Source: Blasia pusilla
Lineage: Eukaryota > Marchantiophyta > Marchantiopsida > Blasiales
Direction of reading: 5' to 3'
Assembly (NCBI GenBank): GCA_050084515.1
Contig: CM114271.1
Span: 3,596,001 to 3,660,000, forward strand
DNA: 64,000 nt
The notes beneath the pieces were generated by a model. The model saw nothing but the letters and a program-made list of their open reading frames with translations, ran no database searches and was not told the DNA's origin. Below, piece after piece: positions 33,801-46,200 of the stretch (positions within the stretch are counted from its first letter, which is position 1; the number at the start of each line of letters is the position of its first letter). The translations under genes were made by a program, and so were the position numbers.

Positions 33801-35752
33801 GAGGAAAAGAAATATGTTTACTATTGTATGCACATGTCCATCTTAGGCACAGACATAAGTCCGCGGACACAAACTTTGTCTACATGCAACCTTATTAAAA
33901 AGTCGTTGAATATCTAAAATAATTTTATTCTCTATTCAAACCGTTGTGTCAATAATAATTTATTTAATTAAATCAAATGAATACTAATAATAGGAAACAA
34001 ATTAAAATTAAGGATTTTTTTAATTAATTATGGTTTTCTTAAATAATATGATAGTACTCAATAAGATTCACATATATATATACTCATTAGTTTGCTACAA
34101 CATGGAAAGTTATCCAAGCCTACCCCTATTTTCTTATTGATATTTTATTTTTTATTTTCCAAAGATATCTTCCTTTGAATCAATCATATTGAAAAACTAT
34201 TATCTTTAATATTTAAAGTTCTTATTGGTTTAATTTTCTAGATAAAGGGGAATTTTTTTTCAAGAGAATTAAATATCTGAAATTTTCTTTAATTTGTTTT
34301 AAAAGAGAATCAACGTTCCATAGAGTTTGAAATACTCCCTCATATTCCCATTTTCCACTTTTTAATCTAAAAAAGGTAGAGTTTCCTTAACTAGAATTTC
34401 ATTAAAAGAAGATAATCCTTAATTTTTTTTGCAGAAAAATTAAAATAACCTTTTTTATTATTTCAGGAATTTTTTTATGATTTAGATGGTAAAAGAAAAT
34501 TTTGAAGGGATAGTGAGAGATTCCTCCATGAGATATGAGTATAGCTTTTCTACTAAAGTTGAGATATTTATTTATATTTTGTAGAAAAACTACCCCATTA
34601 TTTCCTCGTTCCATCCTTTTTCTTTGACTTGGATTTATTTCATAAATTCCAATTACATTCATTATGAGTTTCTCTTTTTTATTATTTCTTTTGCTTTTTC
34701 TCCTTTATACCATTGGTAGCCACCATTGGGGTCCCACTTGCTTGGTGGCAAAGGGCAATGTGGAATGATGAAAAGATTTCTTTCTCTTTATGTTTACAAA
34801 GAATTTGTTCACATAAATAATAATTTCACTTTCCAAATATGAAAAATGGAATAAATTTAATTTTTGAATGAAAATCTAGTTCTAGGGACCTATTTGTGTG
34901 CCCCTTATACTATGGAAGAATATTTATATTTTAGATTCATTGATTTTATATGCTTGAATAGTCTATGTGTATTTTCTCACATAGGTATAATATTTTGTTT
35001 GAGAAATAGTTCACACATAGTTTTCCAAGCAAGTTTTCTTTTAACATTTTCTTTTGAGGAAATTTTCACAATGGGAATAATGTCTTGAATATCATATAGG
35101 TAATTTGTTGAGGACATAATATGCGGATGATAATGAATGAAAAGGGCATTATTTTCTACGAATTCTATGAACATTGCACATATTAACAAACAAAAGGAAA
35201 TACTTAAAATTTCTAGAATTATGAAAAAGAGAGAGAGAGAAAAAAAAATATTTATATATATCAATCATGAGTACGTATTGGACAAGAGCATGGAATGGCT
35301 AACTACAAAAGCGTGCATAAAAGATTAAAAATGAAGTAGAATAACCAAAAAAACTCACAAAGGAAGGAATAGGAAATCACACATAAATGCAACGATCTTT
35401 TGTATCGCTTAGCTAGTTTTGTAAATCTTTTAGAGATTATATATTCGATATACTCACGATTTCCTGTGATTCACTAGTAGAGAAGTAGAGACACAAACGT
35501 CATTTCCTTGTTATAACCTAAATAAGTTATCTAAGGAAGTATCTCCCATGGGGATAATAATGAAAATTTTAGGATATATTTTTATTTATTTATTTATTTA
35601 TGTGAATATGCATGAGTGGATGGCAAAGCTTATAACTTCTCCACCATACTTTTCCTTGTAAAGGGAGAAGTGAGTAGCCCTATTATCCACGTGGAAAAAT
35701 TATATTAGAGTATCTACACAATACATAAGTTGTAGTAAAGAAATAAGAAAGG

Positions 35753-35786
35753 AATTAGATCCATACCCTAAGGTATGGATCTAATT
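35753..35786. repeat. Perfect 15-bp hairpin, 4-nt loop
   Basis: Arms 35753-35767 and 35772-35786 are exact reverse complements around CTAA. It lies in gene-free AT-rich DNA. The arms contain GATCCATACC and so are not simple AT sequence. Confidence 0.9.
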
Positions 35787-36024
35787 GAATTTCTCTATGA
35801 AGGCACAATTTTATGTTTTGGAATTTGTTTCTCCAAGGTTATTATTAAGTAATCTTTATCATTCTTTTTGTAAGGGATTAGACATTATGTTTCCATTTTC
35901 AAATATCAAAGCTAGTCATACAAATTCAAATTTTGAATTAGTAAGTTCAAGATTCTCTAATTAATGTGTTAAAATTTACTTATGGCATATTTAATGGTTG
36001 AGATTCTTAAAAGTAATTCTGTTA

Positions 36025-36061
36025 AATAAAATTTGATTTTGATATAAAATCAAATTTTATT
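36025..36061. repeat. Perfect 16-bp hairpin, 5-nt loop
   Basis: Arms 36025-36040 and 36046-36061 are exact reverse complements around GATAT. The sequence is AT-rich, so chance is less excluded than for the GC-containing hairpins. Confidence 0.85.
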
Positions 36062-38511
36062 GATATAATTTTAAATTTATATCCATTGAAATAAAAAATA
36101 GTTTAATAAGTATCTCATCATAATAATTTTACTATAATTAATTTAAATGAATTTTATGGACCATCAAATGCATGAAACTATAGGTTTTCTTTATTTTAAT
36201 TAAAAAATGAAATTCTATTATATAATTTCTCACATAATTTCCCATCTTCGATTTTATGGTTTTTTTTCTTGCATCGCACATGTCATTAAACCAAAATATT
36301 TACTATTCTCAATATTTGGGGTTAATTAAATTCAAACTTTCTAAGAGCATCATATGCCTTTTTTTATTATAAAATTAATTAATGTAAAATTTTCTCACTT
36401 AGACCTTCAAAACTAGTTGTGTTACATTCAAACATTAAAATTTAATTATTTTGGTTATTATCAAAGATAAGGTTGAATTTTCTACAAGAATGGAATAAAG
36501 AAAGAATTCAACTTCAAAAAAGAGAGAGAGAGAGAGAGAGAGAGATCTCGGAAGGAAAGAGAGGAAAGGATAAATTTTCATAAAAAAGGGACGAAAAAAA
36601 TATTTACAAGGAAGGACTTGCGAGGAATTTTTTTTAAATTTTTTACAAGAGAAGGAAAGAAAAATATGCAATTCTCATAGGGGAAAGGAAGGAGGAAAGG
36701 ATAAATCTATACTACTATTTGGGGAAGGTAAAGGAGGAAGGGATAAATTTTGAAGAAGGCATTGGAAGAATTGAGTTAGATTTCTAGTCCACTAAAACCT
36801 TAGAGGCCTATGGGACAACTCCTATCATTTTATGAATATGAGAGAAAGCGAGGACTTCGGAAAAAAATTAAGTGCTTAATTTTCAATAAGAGATTGAGAT
36901 GTGAAATTGGAAGAATTTTATGATGAATAAAGAACATATTCTAATACTCACTATTCATTGGTCATTTTAATTTTAATTTTATGTGATATTGCACTTTAAT
37001 TCTAGTATATAGGAAGTTAATCTACAATTATAATAAAAAAATCCTCATCCACCAAACGTCACTAGAGATACTGATTCCAATCGTCCACCTTAGGATGGGA
37101 TTCCAACTTACCTCGAGCCAACTCAACACTAATTATCAACTTCATTGGAACCGGATTCTTGTGCAAACTAATCACTTTCAAAGAACCTACCAAATTGTGG
37201 ATTGTGGGGAATATTTGTAGAATCATCTTAATACGTGCTTCATTCAAGATGCCATTATGAATGCTCGACTCAATTTTTCAATCAGATTGTAATGGTGAAC
37301 TCATTATCCTCCACAAACTCTCGCATTAGGGTTCCATGGCAAATTTTCCAAAAGAAAATTGCCATGTGCTTGATTATGTTTAAATCTTGCCAAATTTTGT
37401 ATAGTCACAAGCAAACAAAACTAGAAATCAGCAACAAAATATCCACATATTTGAAGATTTCCCTGACTCAATTACGATACAACAAGCATTGATTTCCTTA
37501 CTAGATTGCTCACAAGTGTCCTCACTTTCAAATTCAATCTCAGTTGTCCTTGCAATGGAGAAATTCTCACAAGAATTTTTAATGCCTACCCCGTTTAATT
37601 CGCATGATTAAGATTCAAAATAATAAGGCAAATCCAATTTTACAATGCACATAAAAATGATTCGTAACTTTCTCTTACTCATCAATCCTTGACCTTTTGA
37701 ATATAAAATATTCTCTTTGATATAGAACTACGATATTTCAAACTCCAACTTTGAATTAAGTGAAGGATAATATCTTTCAATGTTCTAGCACAACATTCAT
37801 TCCAAATTTGGCTCATATATATTAGAAATATACATTGTGCTTATAACAAAGAGATATAAATCAATACAAAAAAATTTATGATCTCAATAGCAATCCTAAT
37901 CCGCTCTTATCTTAAGAGAATCCAAGCTAAATACAAGAATAGAATATAGTTGCATTTTATCACGGATCTCAACTTTGAGTGTGATATCTAAAACATGAGC
38001 TTCATTGGGAATATATCCTCTCCTAGCAACTCCATGGTGACTTATGTACATAGATTATCTATCTACATTAAGTCATAATGGATATGGAGAATTCAGTGTA
38101 CTCTATCTCATCAAGAATGACCTTTAATCCTCTCCACATGAACCAAATATAACCATAGGAAGAAAAAGGCCTTATAAAAGATGATATTATATATCTCTGT
38201 TAACACATCTCACTTTGCCTCATAAGCACAAGTGACACCATTATCTACTACGACACCTAATTAATATACCATAAGACATATAGGAAATGAAGATCCCTCA
38301 AAGAATGATACTCACATAAGGAAAGGGTGATTGATACTCATGAGTCAACTTGGTGGTAGTAAGTTACTATGACCTCTTAAAATGGAAACTACACAGGATC
38401 ACTTGAGGCCTTAATATAATCTTGCTTAACTCTCTTATTTCATGACACACTTTATCATGTGAGATATGTTCAGACATTCACTAATATACTTATCAATTTT
38501 AATCCTCCTTT

Positions 38512-38824
38512 TATTGAAGGTTGAGTTACAATCAACCTCATGAGACACCTGAACTGCTACATTTGGTACTCACACGAAGTAGGGAAGCTTAATCTTGGTT
38601 AGTCAGTTAAGCGTGATTATCTTAACTAGGGTTAATAATCACACTTAGCCTAACTCGAGACTATGGTTAAGATTAGGGTTAGGGTTGCTTGTACATACCC
38701 TATATAATTGAGAAGGGGGCCAACCTCCACGCATTCTCTCATTGCAAATTTTGTTCTCCATGGTGGTGTGTGAGTGTGAGATCCGTTTCCCACTAGTTAT
38801 GCTTCTTTAGAAGTTTTTTCCACA
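38512..38824 (+). repeat. 5' LTR of copia copy 1
   Basis: It begins TATTGAAG and ends CCACA. The start is TA rather than the usual TG, and this is shared by all three LTRs of the family in the window. It contains a TATATAA box near 38701. The following TCGTATCAAAGC is a degraded primer-binding site. The 5' boundary is set by the CCTTT target duplication and by the purine tract/LTR junction at the other end. Confidence 0.88.
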
Positions 38825-39376
38825 TCGTATCAAAGCTATAGGAGAACATCACTTGAAATTTTTTGTGTTTGAGGAGAGAAGAGAGACAAGCGAAGGCACA
38901 ATTTCAGTTTGGGAGAAGGAAATTTGTTCAGAGCTCAGTGGGTGCAGATTTCAGGTGGAGCTTTGATGGTGATAAAACTTTGGAGGCATTTTTTAAGGCT
39001 TTCTCGGTCAATTTAGCAGCTAGAACGACCCCGAAGGCGTGTTCTAGCCGTTGCCGTTGCGGCTAAACGGCTATAACGACTCCGAAGGCTTGTTCAAGCC
39101 ATCTTGTAGAGAGCTTGTTGAGAGCTTTCCAATCCACCCAAAATCGCTCAACTCTGGCATTTTGAACTCATGCAGTAGCAATTTCAGTGTAGGAAAGTGC
39201 AAGTAGTGAAGAAAAGTTGTGCAGTTTGATGTCTACACGCCAATTTTGACTAGTTTTTTCATGCTATTGATCAATTTTGGAAAATTTCAGGTCGATTTCT
39301 GTGTAGGAGTGATCTATGCTTCAATTGGAGCAGTAGAGAACCTGAAATTACATCTTTGTGAATGAAATTATTCGTC

Positions 39377-42300
39377 ATGGAGTATTCCTCAGCAGCAATC
39401 ACATGCGAGAAGCTAGATAAGCAGAATTACAATATCTCATGGGTCAAGAATTATGAGAGCTTGTCACAGGTGATGAGGCCAAGCCAAAAGGTGACTCAAG
39501 TTGAATGTTCGCATCTGGAACAAACGTGCAAGGCAAGTTATCCACTACATTTCAATAACGATCAATTCTCCAATGATAGGTCACATTCAATGTGAGGAAA
39601 GGATCGTAGAGCATCAATGATTATATTTTAATTATCAAACATATTGTTGATCAGTTGAATAGCATTGGAGTGACGGTAGAAGATGATGATCTGATCTTGT
39701 TCATTCTTCAAGGTCTTCCCAAGGATTACAAGTCCTTTGAGACCTCTATCTCTGTAAGAGAGAAGTATCCAACCTTTCAAGAGTTAGTCCCACTGGTAAT
39801 CAGTGAAGATATGCGCCTAGTAGGCAGCGGTAGCTCGTCTAGTCTGGAAGAGAGTGCGCTATTTGCAGGTTATGGTTCAAAGAGAGGCAGGGATCATGGC
39901 ACAAGCTTCCGTGGTCGTGATGGATATCAAGCATATGGAGGAAGAGGCACTCAATAAAATGTCACTTAATCAACTATGAACCAGTACTAGACACAATCAC
40001 AAGGTGGTGATGGTGGAAAGCGTTGGGATCGAGATCAGCAACAGAGGGTCCTTGAATCTTGCAATTATTGTGGGATAAAGGGTCACTATGAAAAGTTTTG
40101 GTTCAAGAAGAACGCAGATATGAGAACATGAGCCTTACATCAACAAAACTATGTGGAGCAACAACACCAAGAGCACTACCAAGAACAACAACATTCACAA
40201 ACGGAGCATCTCTTGGTCATGACTCATCATATGGGAGCAATGGTCAAGAAAGACTCGAAAACAGATTGGTACATTGACTCTGATGCATTAAATTATATCA
40301 ACTCACAAGCTAAATGGTTCAGTAGTTTGGATCCGATGAAAGATCCTGCAATTGTGCTCACAGGAGATAACACTCAACATCATATCACACATACCGATAA
40401 AGTTCCAATAACATCAAATGGTCTTTGTGCTCTTGGAAATGTTCTCTATGGTCCTACCATTGCAAGAAACCTGATCTCTGTAGGAAAGATAGTAGAACAG
40501 GGTTATCAAGTGAAGTTTAACACAAATGATTGTTTCATTGAAACAATGGATGACCAGACTACTATAGCCAAAGGAACTAGATCTGGAAAAATGTTCAAAT
40601 TAGATGTTTCTATGCCAGAGATTCAAACAACAACGTATGATCAAATCGGCCAACAAGTTACACATCTAAATTTGTGGCATAAAATAATTGGACATATGAA
40701 TCTTCAAAGATTACAAAGTCCTATCTAATATAGTAATAAGACTCCCTAGATTAGCGAGTCTTGCTATGTTAGAGGTAGGTCTTGCTTGCCAATTTGGAAA
40801 ACAAGTTAGATTTTCTTTTCCAAAGCAAGGTAGAAGAGCATCTAAGATATTGGAGTTGATCCACAGTAATGTGTGGACAACATCACAACATAGCCTTAGT
40901 GGTTGCCAATACTTTATTTCATTTATTGATAACTTCTCTAGGTATATATGGATATACTTTCCGAAAAGCCAATTAGAGGTATTCTCAGTCTTCCAAATAT
41001 TCAGAGTTCTAGTAGAGAAGCAAACTAGAAAAAAAAATTTGAAATTGGGTTGTGATGGAGGAGGAGAGTATCTTTCAATAGAGTTTGATGACTATTTACG
41101 TTAGAATGGCATCCAACGTCAAGTGACTTGCCGTTACACTCCACAACAAAATGGAGTGGCTGAGAGGAAGAATCGACATATTGCTAAAGCGGCACGAGCT
41201 ATGCTGAATGAGAAGAACATGCCTAAGGTGTATTGGGTAGAGGCTGTAGCATGTGCAGTCTTCTTAATCAACCAAACTCTAATAGTAAGAGTTCATGATA
41301 AAACTCCATTCGAAGTCTTTATAGGAAGTGAACATGATTTTTCCTTCTTGGAAGTATTTGGCTATATTTGTTATGCTTATGTTCCTTCTGAGAGACGTCA
41401 GAAATTAGATCCCAAGTTTGAAAGATGCATCTTCATTGACAATGTTGATGGAACTAAGGGATATAAGTGCTACACTCCATCCTCTAGGCAGCTTATCATT
41501 CGTCGTGATGTTATCTTTGATGAGCTAAAGTCATGATATGCTCCATCTAAGCCTATTCTATCTCTAAACTTGTCTGTTGAGAGGGAGAATAGGATTGTAA
41601 ACCAACAGATATTGTCTTCAACTTCCCCAAGTACTAATGCAAGATTAGGAGAGATCCTAGATTCATCAGTTAAATCTGTGAGTCCATGGAGGGGAAGAGT
41701 ACGTATTCAGTCTGTTGACACTAGTCAGAGCTCGAGTCAGGTGTCACAAGCATCTACCTCTGAACAACAACTTCGTAGATCAAGTAGAGTTACACATCCA
41801 GTTCATAGATTCATAAATGAAGGTTTCCTTGCGACACATCATGCATATATGATGACTACCCTTCATGAACAAGAGCCGAATTATTTTGAAGAAGTTGTAA
41901 GTAAATTCGAATAGATTGAAGCTATGGAGGAAGAGCTTGTTGCATTAAGACATCAACAAACATGGAAGTTGGTACCAATACTTTCGGATAAGGAAGCTAT
42001 TGGTTGCAAATGGATTTACAAAATCAAGCGCAATCAAGATGGTACAATTAACATATACAAAGCGAGATTGTGGCTAAGGGCTATGCACAACAATATGATA
42101 TCGATTATGAGGAAACATTTAGCCTTGTTGTAAAGATGGCGACTACGACAAAAGTGGTTGCAGTTGCAGTAAGTAAGAAGTGGAGATTACATCACATGAA
42201 AGTCAAAAATGCCTTCTTGAATGGAGATCTATACGAGGAGGTATATATGACTCAATTACCTGGGTACGAGCATCTCAAGTTTCCATTTCGCGTATGCACG

Positions 42301-43424
42301 TTGAAGAAAGCTCTATACAGGCTCAAACAAGCTCCAAGCGCTTGGTATGGCAAGATTACATACGTCTTACAAGAGTTGGGCTCTAGGGTATGTGATTTTG
42401 AATCCTCGTTATATTTCTTGAGAGGACAAGATCATACAATTCTCATTGTGTTGTATGTTGATGATCTCTTGATTATTGGGAGAAATTGAAGAAATGGTAC
42501 AACAAGTCAAGCTTAAGTTACAAGCAGAATTTGATATGAAGGACTTAGGAGAACTCAAGTACTTCCTTGGTATTGAGTTTATCAAGGTTGGAGAGAGCAT
42601 GTGGTTACTACAATGACAATATGCTCTTCATATGCTTTCAAAATATGGTATGACGGCTTGTAAGCCAATCTCTACACCATTGGACCAGAGTGTGAAGCTT
42701 AGAGTGGATGAAGAAGATTCTAATATGTACAGGCCCATGGTTGGAAGTTTGATCTATCTAACTATAACCAAACCAAATTTGAGCTATGCTATTGGCCTAG
42801 TGAGCCAGTTTATGCAAGCACCTCGAAAACCTCATCTTGATGTTGTGAGGAGGATTCTGCGGTATGTGAAATTCTCTATTCAATTTGAATTTTAATTTGA
42901 ACCTTCTCTGAATTTTCAATTATAGTGCTTCACAGATGTTAATTGGGTAGGAAGCGTGTCTGATCGACACTCCACATCTGGTTATTCATTTATTTTGGGA
43001 AGCGCAACTATAAGTTGGGCTTCTCTTGAAGATAAAGCAACCTACAGTTGCTTTATCTTCAAGAGAGCCTGAGTACAGAGGAGCAACCAATACAGCATGT
43101 GAGGCGGTGTGGCTTCATCGATTACTTGTTGAGATTGGTGTTAGTAACTTAGGACCAAGTGTAATATATGCAGACAATATTAGTAGGATCAAGCTTGCTA
43201 ATAACCCTGTGTTTCATGCTCGTACAAAGCATGTTGAGGTGCACTATCATTTTATCAGAGAGAAAGTGTTTGCAGAAGAGATTGATCTTGTGTATATAGG
43301 TATAGATCAGCAAATTGTTGACATATTTACAAAGACATTGTCTAGAGATAACTTTGAGATGTTTAGAAATGATTTAGGCATTAGAGATATCGATATGAGC
43401 TTGAGGGGGAGTATTGAAGATTGA
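39377..43424 (+). pseudogene. Copia copy 1 gag-pol polyprotein remnant
   Basis: It starts MEYSSAAITCEKLDKQNYN. Gag then lacks the segment matching about 60170-60270 of copy 2. The zinc knuckle reads CNYCGIKGHYEKFW, with the last Cys replaced by Trp. The protease motif is DSDA instead of DSGA. The integrase zinc region is cut by a stop near 40726-40728, then D, D and E motifs appear in 40860-41170 (GCDGGGEY, QNGVAERKN). RT keeps YVDDLLI near 42450 but has stops and frameshifts near 42065, 42487 and 42615. RNase H continues to about 43424, with a frameshift caused by the palindrome at 43022-43066. It is clearly inactive. Confidence 0.9.
43022..43066. repeat. Perfect 20-bp hairpin, 5-nt loop, inside copia RNase H
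   Basis: Arms 43022-43041 and 43047-43066 are exact reverse complements around CTACA. The matching region of copia copy 2 (about 63700-63755) has only a 5-bp stem around the same loop, and copy 1 is 7 nt longer on the left side. The left arm therefore looks like a newly made copy of the right arm. The change shifts the RNase H frame. Confidence 0.93.
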
Positions 43425-43725
43425 GTTGCAGTCAAGCTCATGAGACATCTGAACTGCTACATTTGGTACTCACACGAAGTAGGGAAGCTTAATCTTGGTT
43501 AGTCAGTTAAGCGCGATTATCTTAACTAGGGTTAGTTAATCACAGTTAGTCTAACTCGAGACTATGGTTAAGGTTAGGATTAGGGTTGCTTGTACATACC
43601 CTATATAATTGAGAAGGGGACCAACCTCCACTCATTCTCTCATTGCAAATTTCGTTCTCCGTGGTGGTGTGTGAGTGTGAGATCCGTTTCCCACCTGTTA
43701 TGCTTCTTTAGCAGTTTTTTCCACA
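43412..43725 (+). repeat. 3' LTR of copia copy 1
   Basis: It aligns along its length with 38512-38824 and starts immediately after the purine tract (TTGAGGGGGAG). It ends CCACA followed by the CCTTT duplication. It contains TATATAA near 43602. Confidence 0.9.
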
Positions 43726-44512
43726 CCTTTTACAAATAAGCACCTTCAATGTCCGCTTACACACTCTAAGGGAAGGAATTTGATCTTCCGCAATATTTGT
43801 GATTGATGTTCAAGAGGAGTAGGCGCGCGACACATCCCATGTCTACGTTATCTTCCAAATATCATTGAGAGGTCCTCCTTCATTACCTTGTTCTCAATGT
43901 AATATTTCTTCCGCTCAACGTTCTTCTTTCCCCCATGATTAATCCTATGTCGTGTTTAACGTACCTTCACCTTATGATGCTCTACATATGATGAGTCTTT
44001 ATGTTTATCTTACCTTCCTTACTTAGATAGGGTATAATATTTAATCGAGGGTATAGTCCTCTATGGAAAATCCATGATAGATACTTAATCTTAGTTATTA
44101 ACGTAAAGCATACTCATAGCAGATAAGTTAATGGGAGAAGAAAATAAGTTATGGTATGAGGATTCTCAATAGGATATAGAATCTTATCATAATAGATCTT
44201 CTCCTATATATCTTATCATATGCAATGGTTCATGCACTCGTCTTATAATTTTTTATATAGTTAGAAACTCATCATGCCACATATTTTGCTCTTAAAAAAG
44301 CTCTCTTGCATGCATTTAATAGATTTAATTCTAAATAAGAAATTTAATTAAGAAGATCCTACAATAATTTCCCATTTATTGGTATAAACCATGGCACTAG
44401 AATAATCTTGAAAATCAAGCAAAATTAAATGATAATTAACTAGAAATTTATGCCCACATGATGCATTGGGCCAGTAGGACCCTCTCAAGCTCTCCAAAGA
44501 GGATCCATCCAT

Positions 44513-44577
<65 letters not shown>

Positions 44578-46200
44578 CCTTGAGATTCTATACATCTCCT
44601 TTCAAAAAATAGAAGGTTATTCAAGATCTATAATTTTCTCCTATGATATATCCATCAAACTCAATCTCTATCTCTATCTTTTTTATATTCTAAAGAGGAA
44701 TAAAGGGGATATTCTCTCTTTCTCTCTAAGCCAATTGTGGATGCGATGTTTATTCTCTCCAACCTTGTAATTACTTCCAAAGTTTCATTCCCCCTATTCT
44801 AATATATGAGATAGGAGAATGACATGGATGTCCTTATGATATCCATTTCAACCTTCTTTGCCTTGGTTCTATGCTAGGAGGTGTTCTCAAAACATGTAAG
44901 GAAATATCAAGATGTTAGTACCATTCAATAGGAATTAAAAAAGTAAGAGGCGAGATGTGTACTTAAGACACTTGCACCTCCTAAAGGGTAGGGCATTTTA
45001 AAACATAATCAATTTAGAAATGTACTCGAAATAATTTGATCACACAAACATCATATTGCTTGGTTTAGGTTCATAGTCTGGGTTGTGTAGCAATAAGAAG
45101 CCTCAATAGTCAAATATTTAATTACATGAGATCCACAAATTATTCTAGTTGGAAATATTTATAAATTGTAAATGGGGGAAGGAGATTGTTGTACTTGTGG
45201 TTGTATTCTTGGCATAATTTCTATGGGATCTTTTGGTTCTAGCAAGATACCATGGAGAAAATTCCTACTTCATGCATTAAGGATGTGAGAGGATTCCATA
45301 TCCTCTAATCAAAATTTGATTAAATCATTTTCTCTTAAATTTGTGATTGATTACATGAGTCTATATATTATTGTCATAGTGCGGATAATAAATCAAAGTT
45401 GGGAAAAAAATTTAAGCGCTCAATGTTTCCAACCTAAATTTGACTAATTCTATTGGGGTTGTAACAAGAACAACTAGTGTACAACCCATGGCTTGCACAC
45501 GGTTGCACACGAATTCAAAAAAGAATTTTTGGTTGCCCTAGTGCCATGTGTTAAGCATTTAGATGTTTGCAAATAAAGAAACAACTCTCCAATAATAGTA
45601 TAGATTGGGATTTTTTTAGTTGACATCCAAACTAATTGGATGTGTCTAACGTCTTTACGATCCCTACAGACACTCCTTGTGTTCTTTCCTCTCCATCTAG
45701 GCTATCCGCGTGTCCTCCACACATCTTCACTAATTACATTCTCTCCCATCCCTCTCAAAAGGCCGCAGACCGATTCTAAGAGGGGAGAATTTGATACCCA
45801 TGTAATCTCATTTGAAATTTTTTTGAACCGAAGTGATTCTCCTCTCGAAGTCCATAACCCGCTTTGCCCCTTCCTTACGAGAGATGGCCCTGCATAGCTC
45901 AAAAATTGTCTAGCTCCCTTATAAAGCCTCCTTTGTTATAGTGTGAGTGCCGCATAACCTACCCCGTTCATATTCGATAGACATGGATACGCCTCAATTG
46001 ATTGCCAAGAATGGATGATAATCGGCTTATTTCTACCATAAGAAATATTGCATGGGGCCCTAGCTCTCAAAAGGGCGAAGAAAAAAGACTAGATCCTCAC
46101 TAGCCACTCCACTCCACTAGGAACAAGTCTCATTTGTCATCTAGACATTCTCCCATCTCCTCTATATCCAATTCTATTATTTCCTAACATATTAAAGCAT
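43726..46200. other. AT-rich non-coding region with (AG)n microsatellite
   Basis: No coding region is supported. A pure AG run spans about 44516-44576. The rest is AT-rich with short, domain-free open frames. Confidence 0.6.

Larger units (their letters stand above)
30820..38511. other. AT-rich gene-free region
   Basis: Very AT-rich, particularly 33.9-36.7 kb, with poly-A/T runs, a GA microsatellite at 36521-36545 and small hairpins (32843-32870, 35753-35786, 36025-36061). The first few hundred bases should hold the XDH 3' UTR, but no poly(A) signal can be chosen among many AT-rich words. Open frames are short and lack domains. One minus-strand frame at 37062-37247 is protein-like in composition but not recognised. 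Confidence 0.6.
38512..43725 (+). mobile_element. Ty1/copia retrotransposon, copy 1 (full-length, inactive)
   Basis: The 5' LTR is 38512-38824 and the 3' LTR 43412-43725. The flanking 5-bp duplication is CCTTT (38507-38511 and 43726-43730). Internal order is gag, protease, integrase, RT, RNase H, which is copia-type. A purine tract TTGAGGGGGA precedes the 3' LTR. The LTRs differ at about 18-20 positions by eye, so this is an old insertion. Gag has an internal deletion and pol has several stops and frameshifts. It is of the same family as the element starting at 59169. Confidence 0.93.

Noticed and set aside
37062-37247. 61-codon minus-strand frame
   Set aside because: Somewhat protein-like in composition, but I cannot name a family and nothing around it supports a gene.
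38660-38690. Telomere-like TTAGGGTTAGGG in the copia LTR
   Set aside because: Only about two units. The same place in the other LTRs is interrupted (TTAGGATTAGGG), so it is ordinary LTR sequence and not an interstitial telomere.
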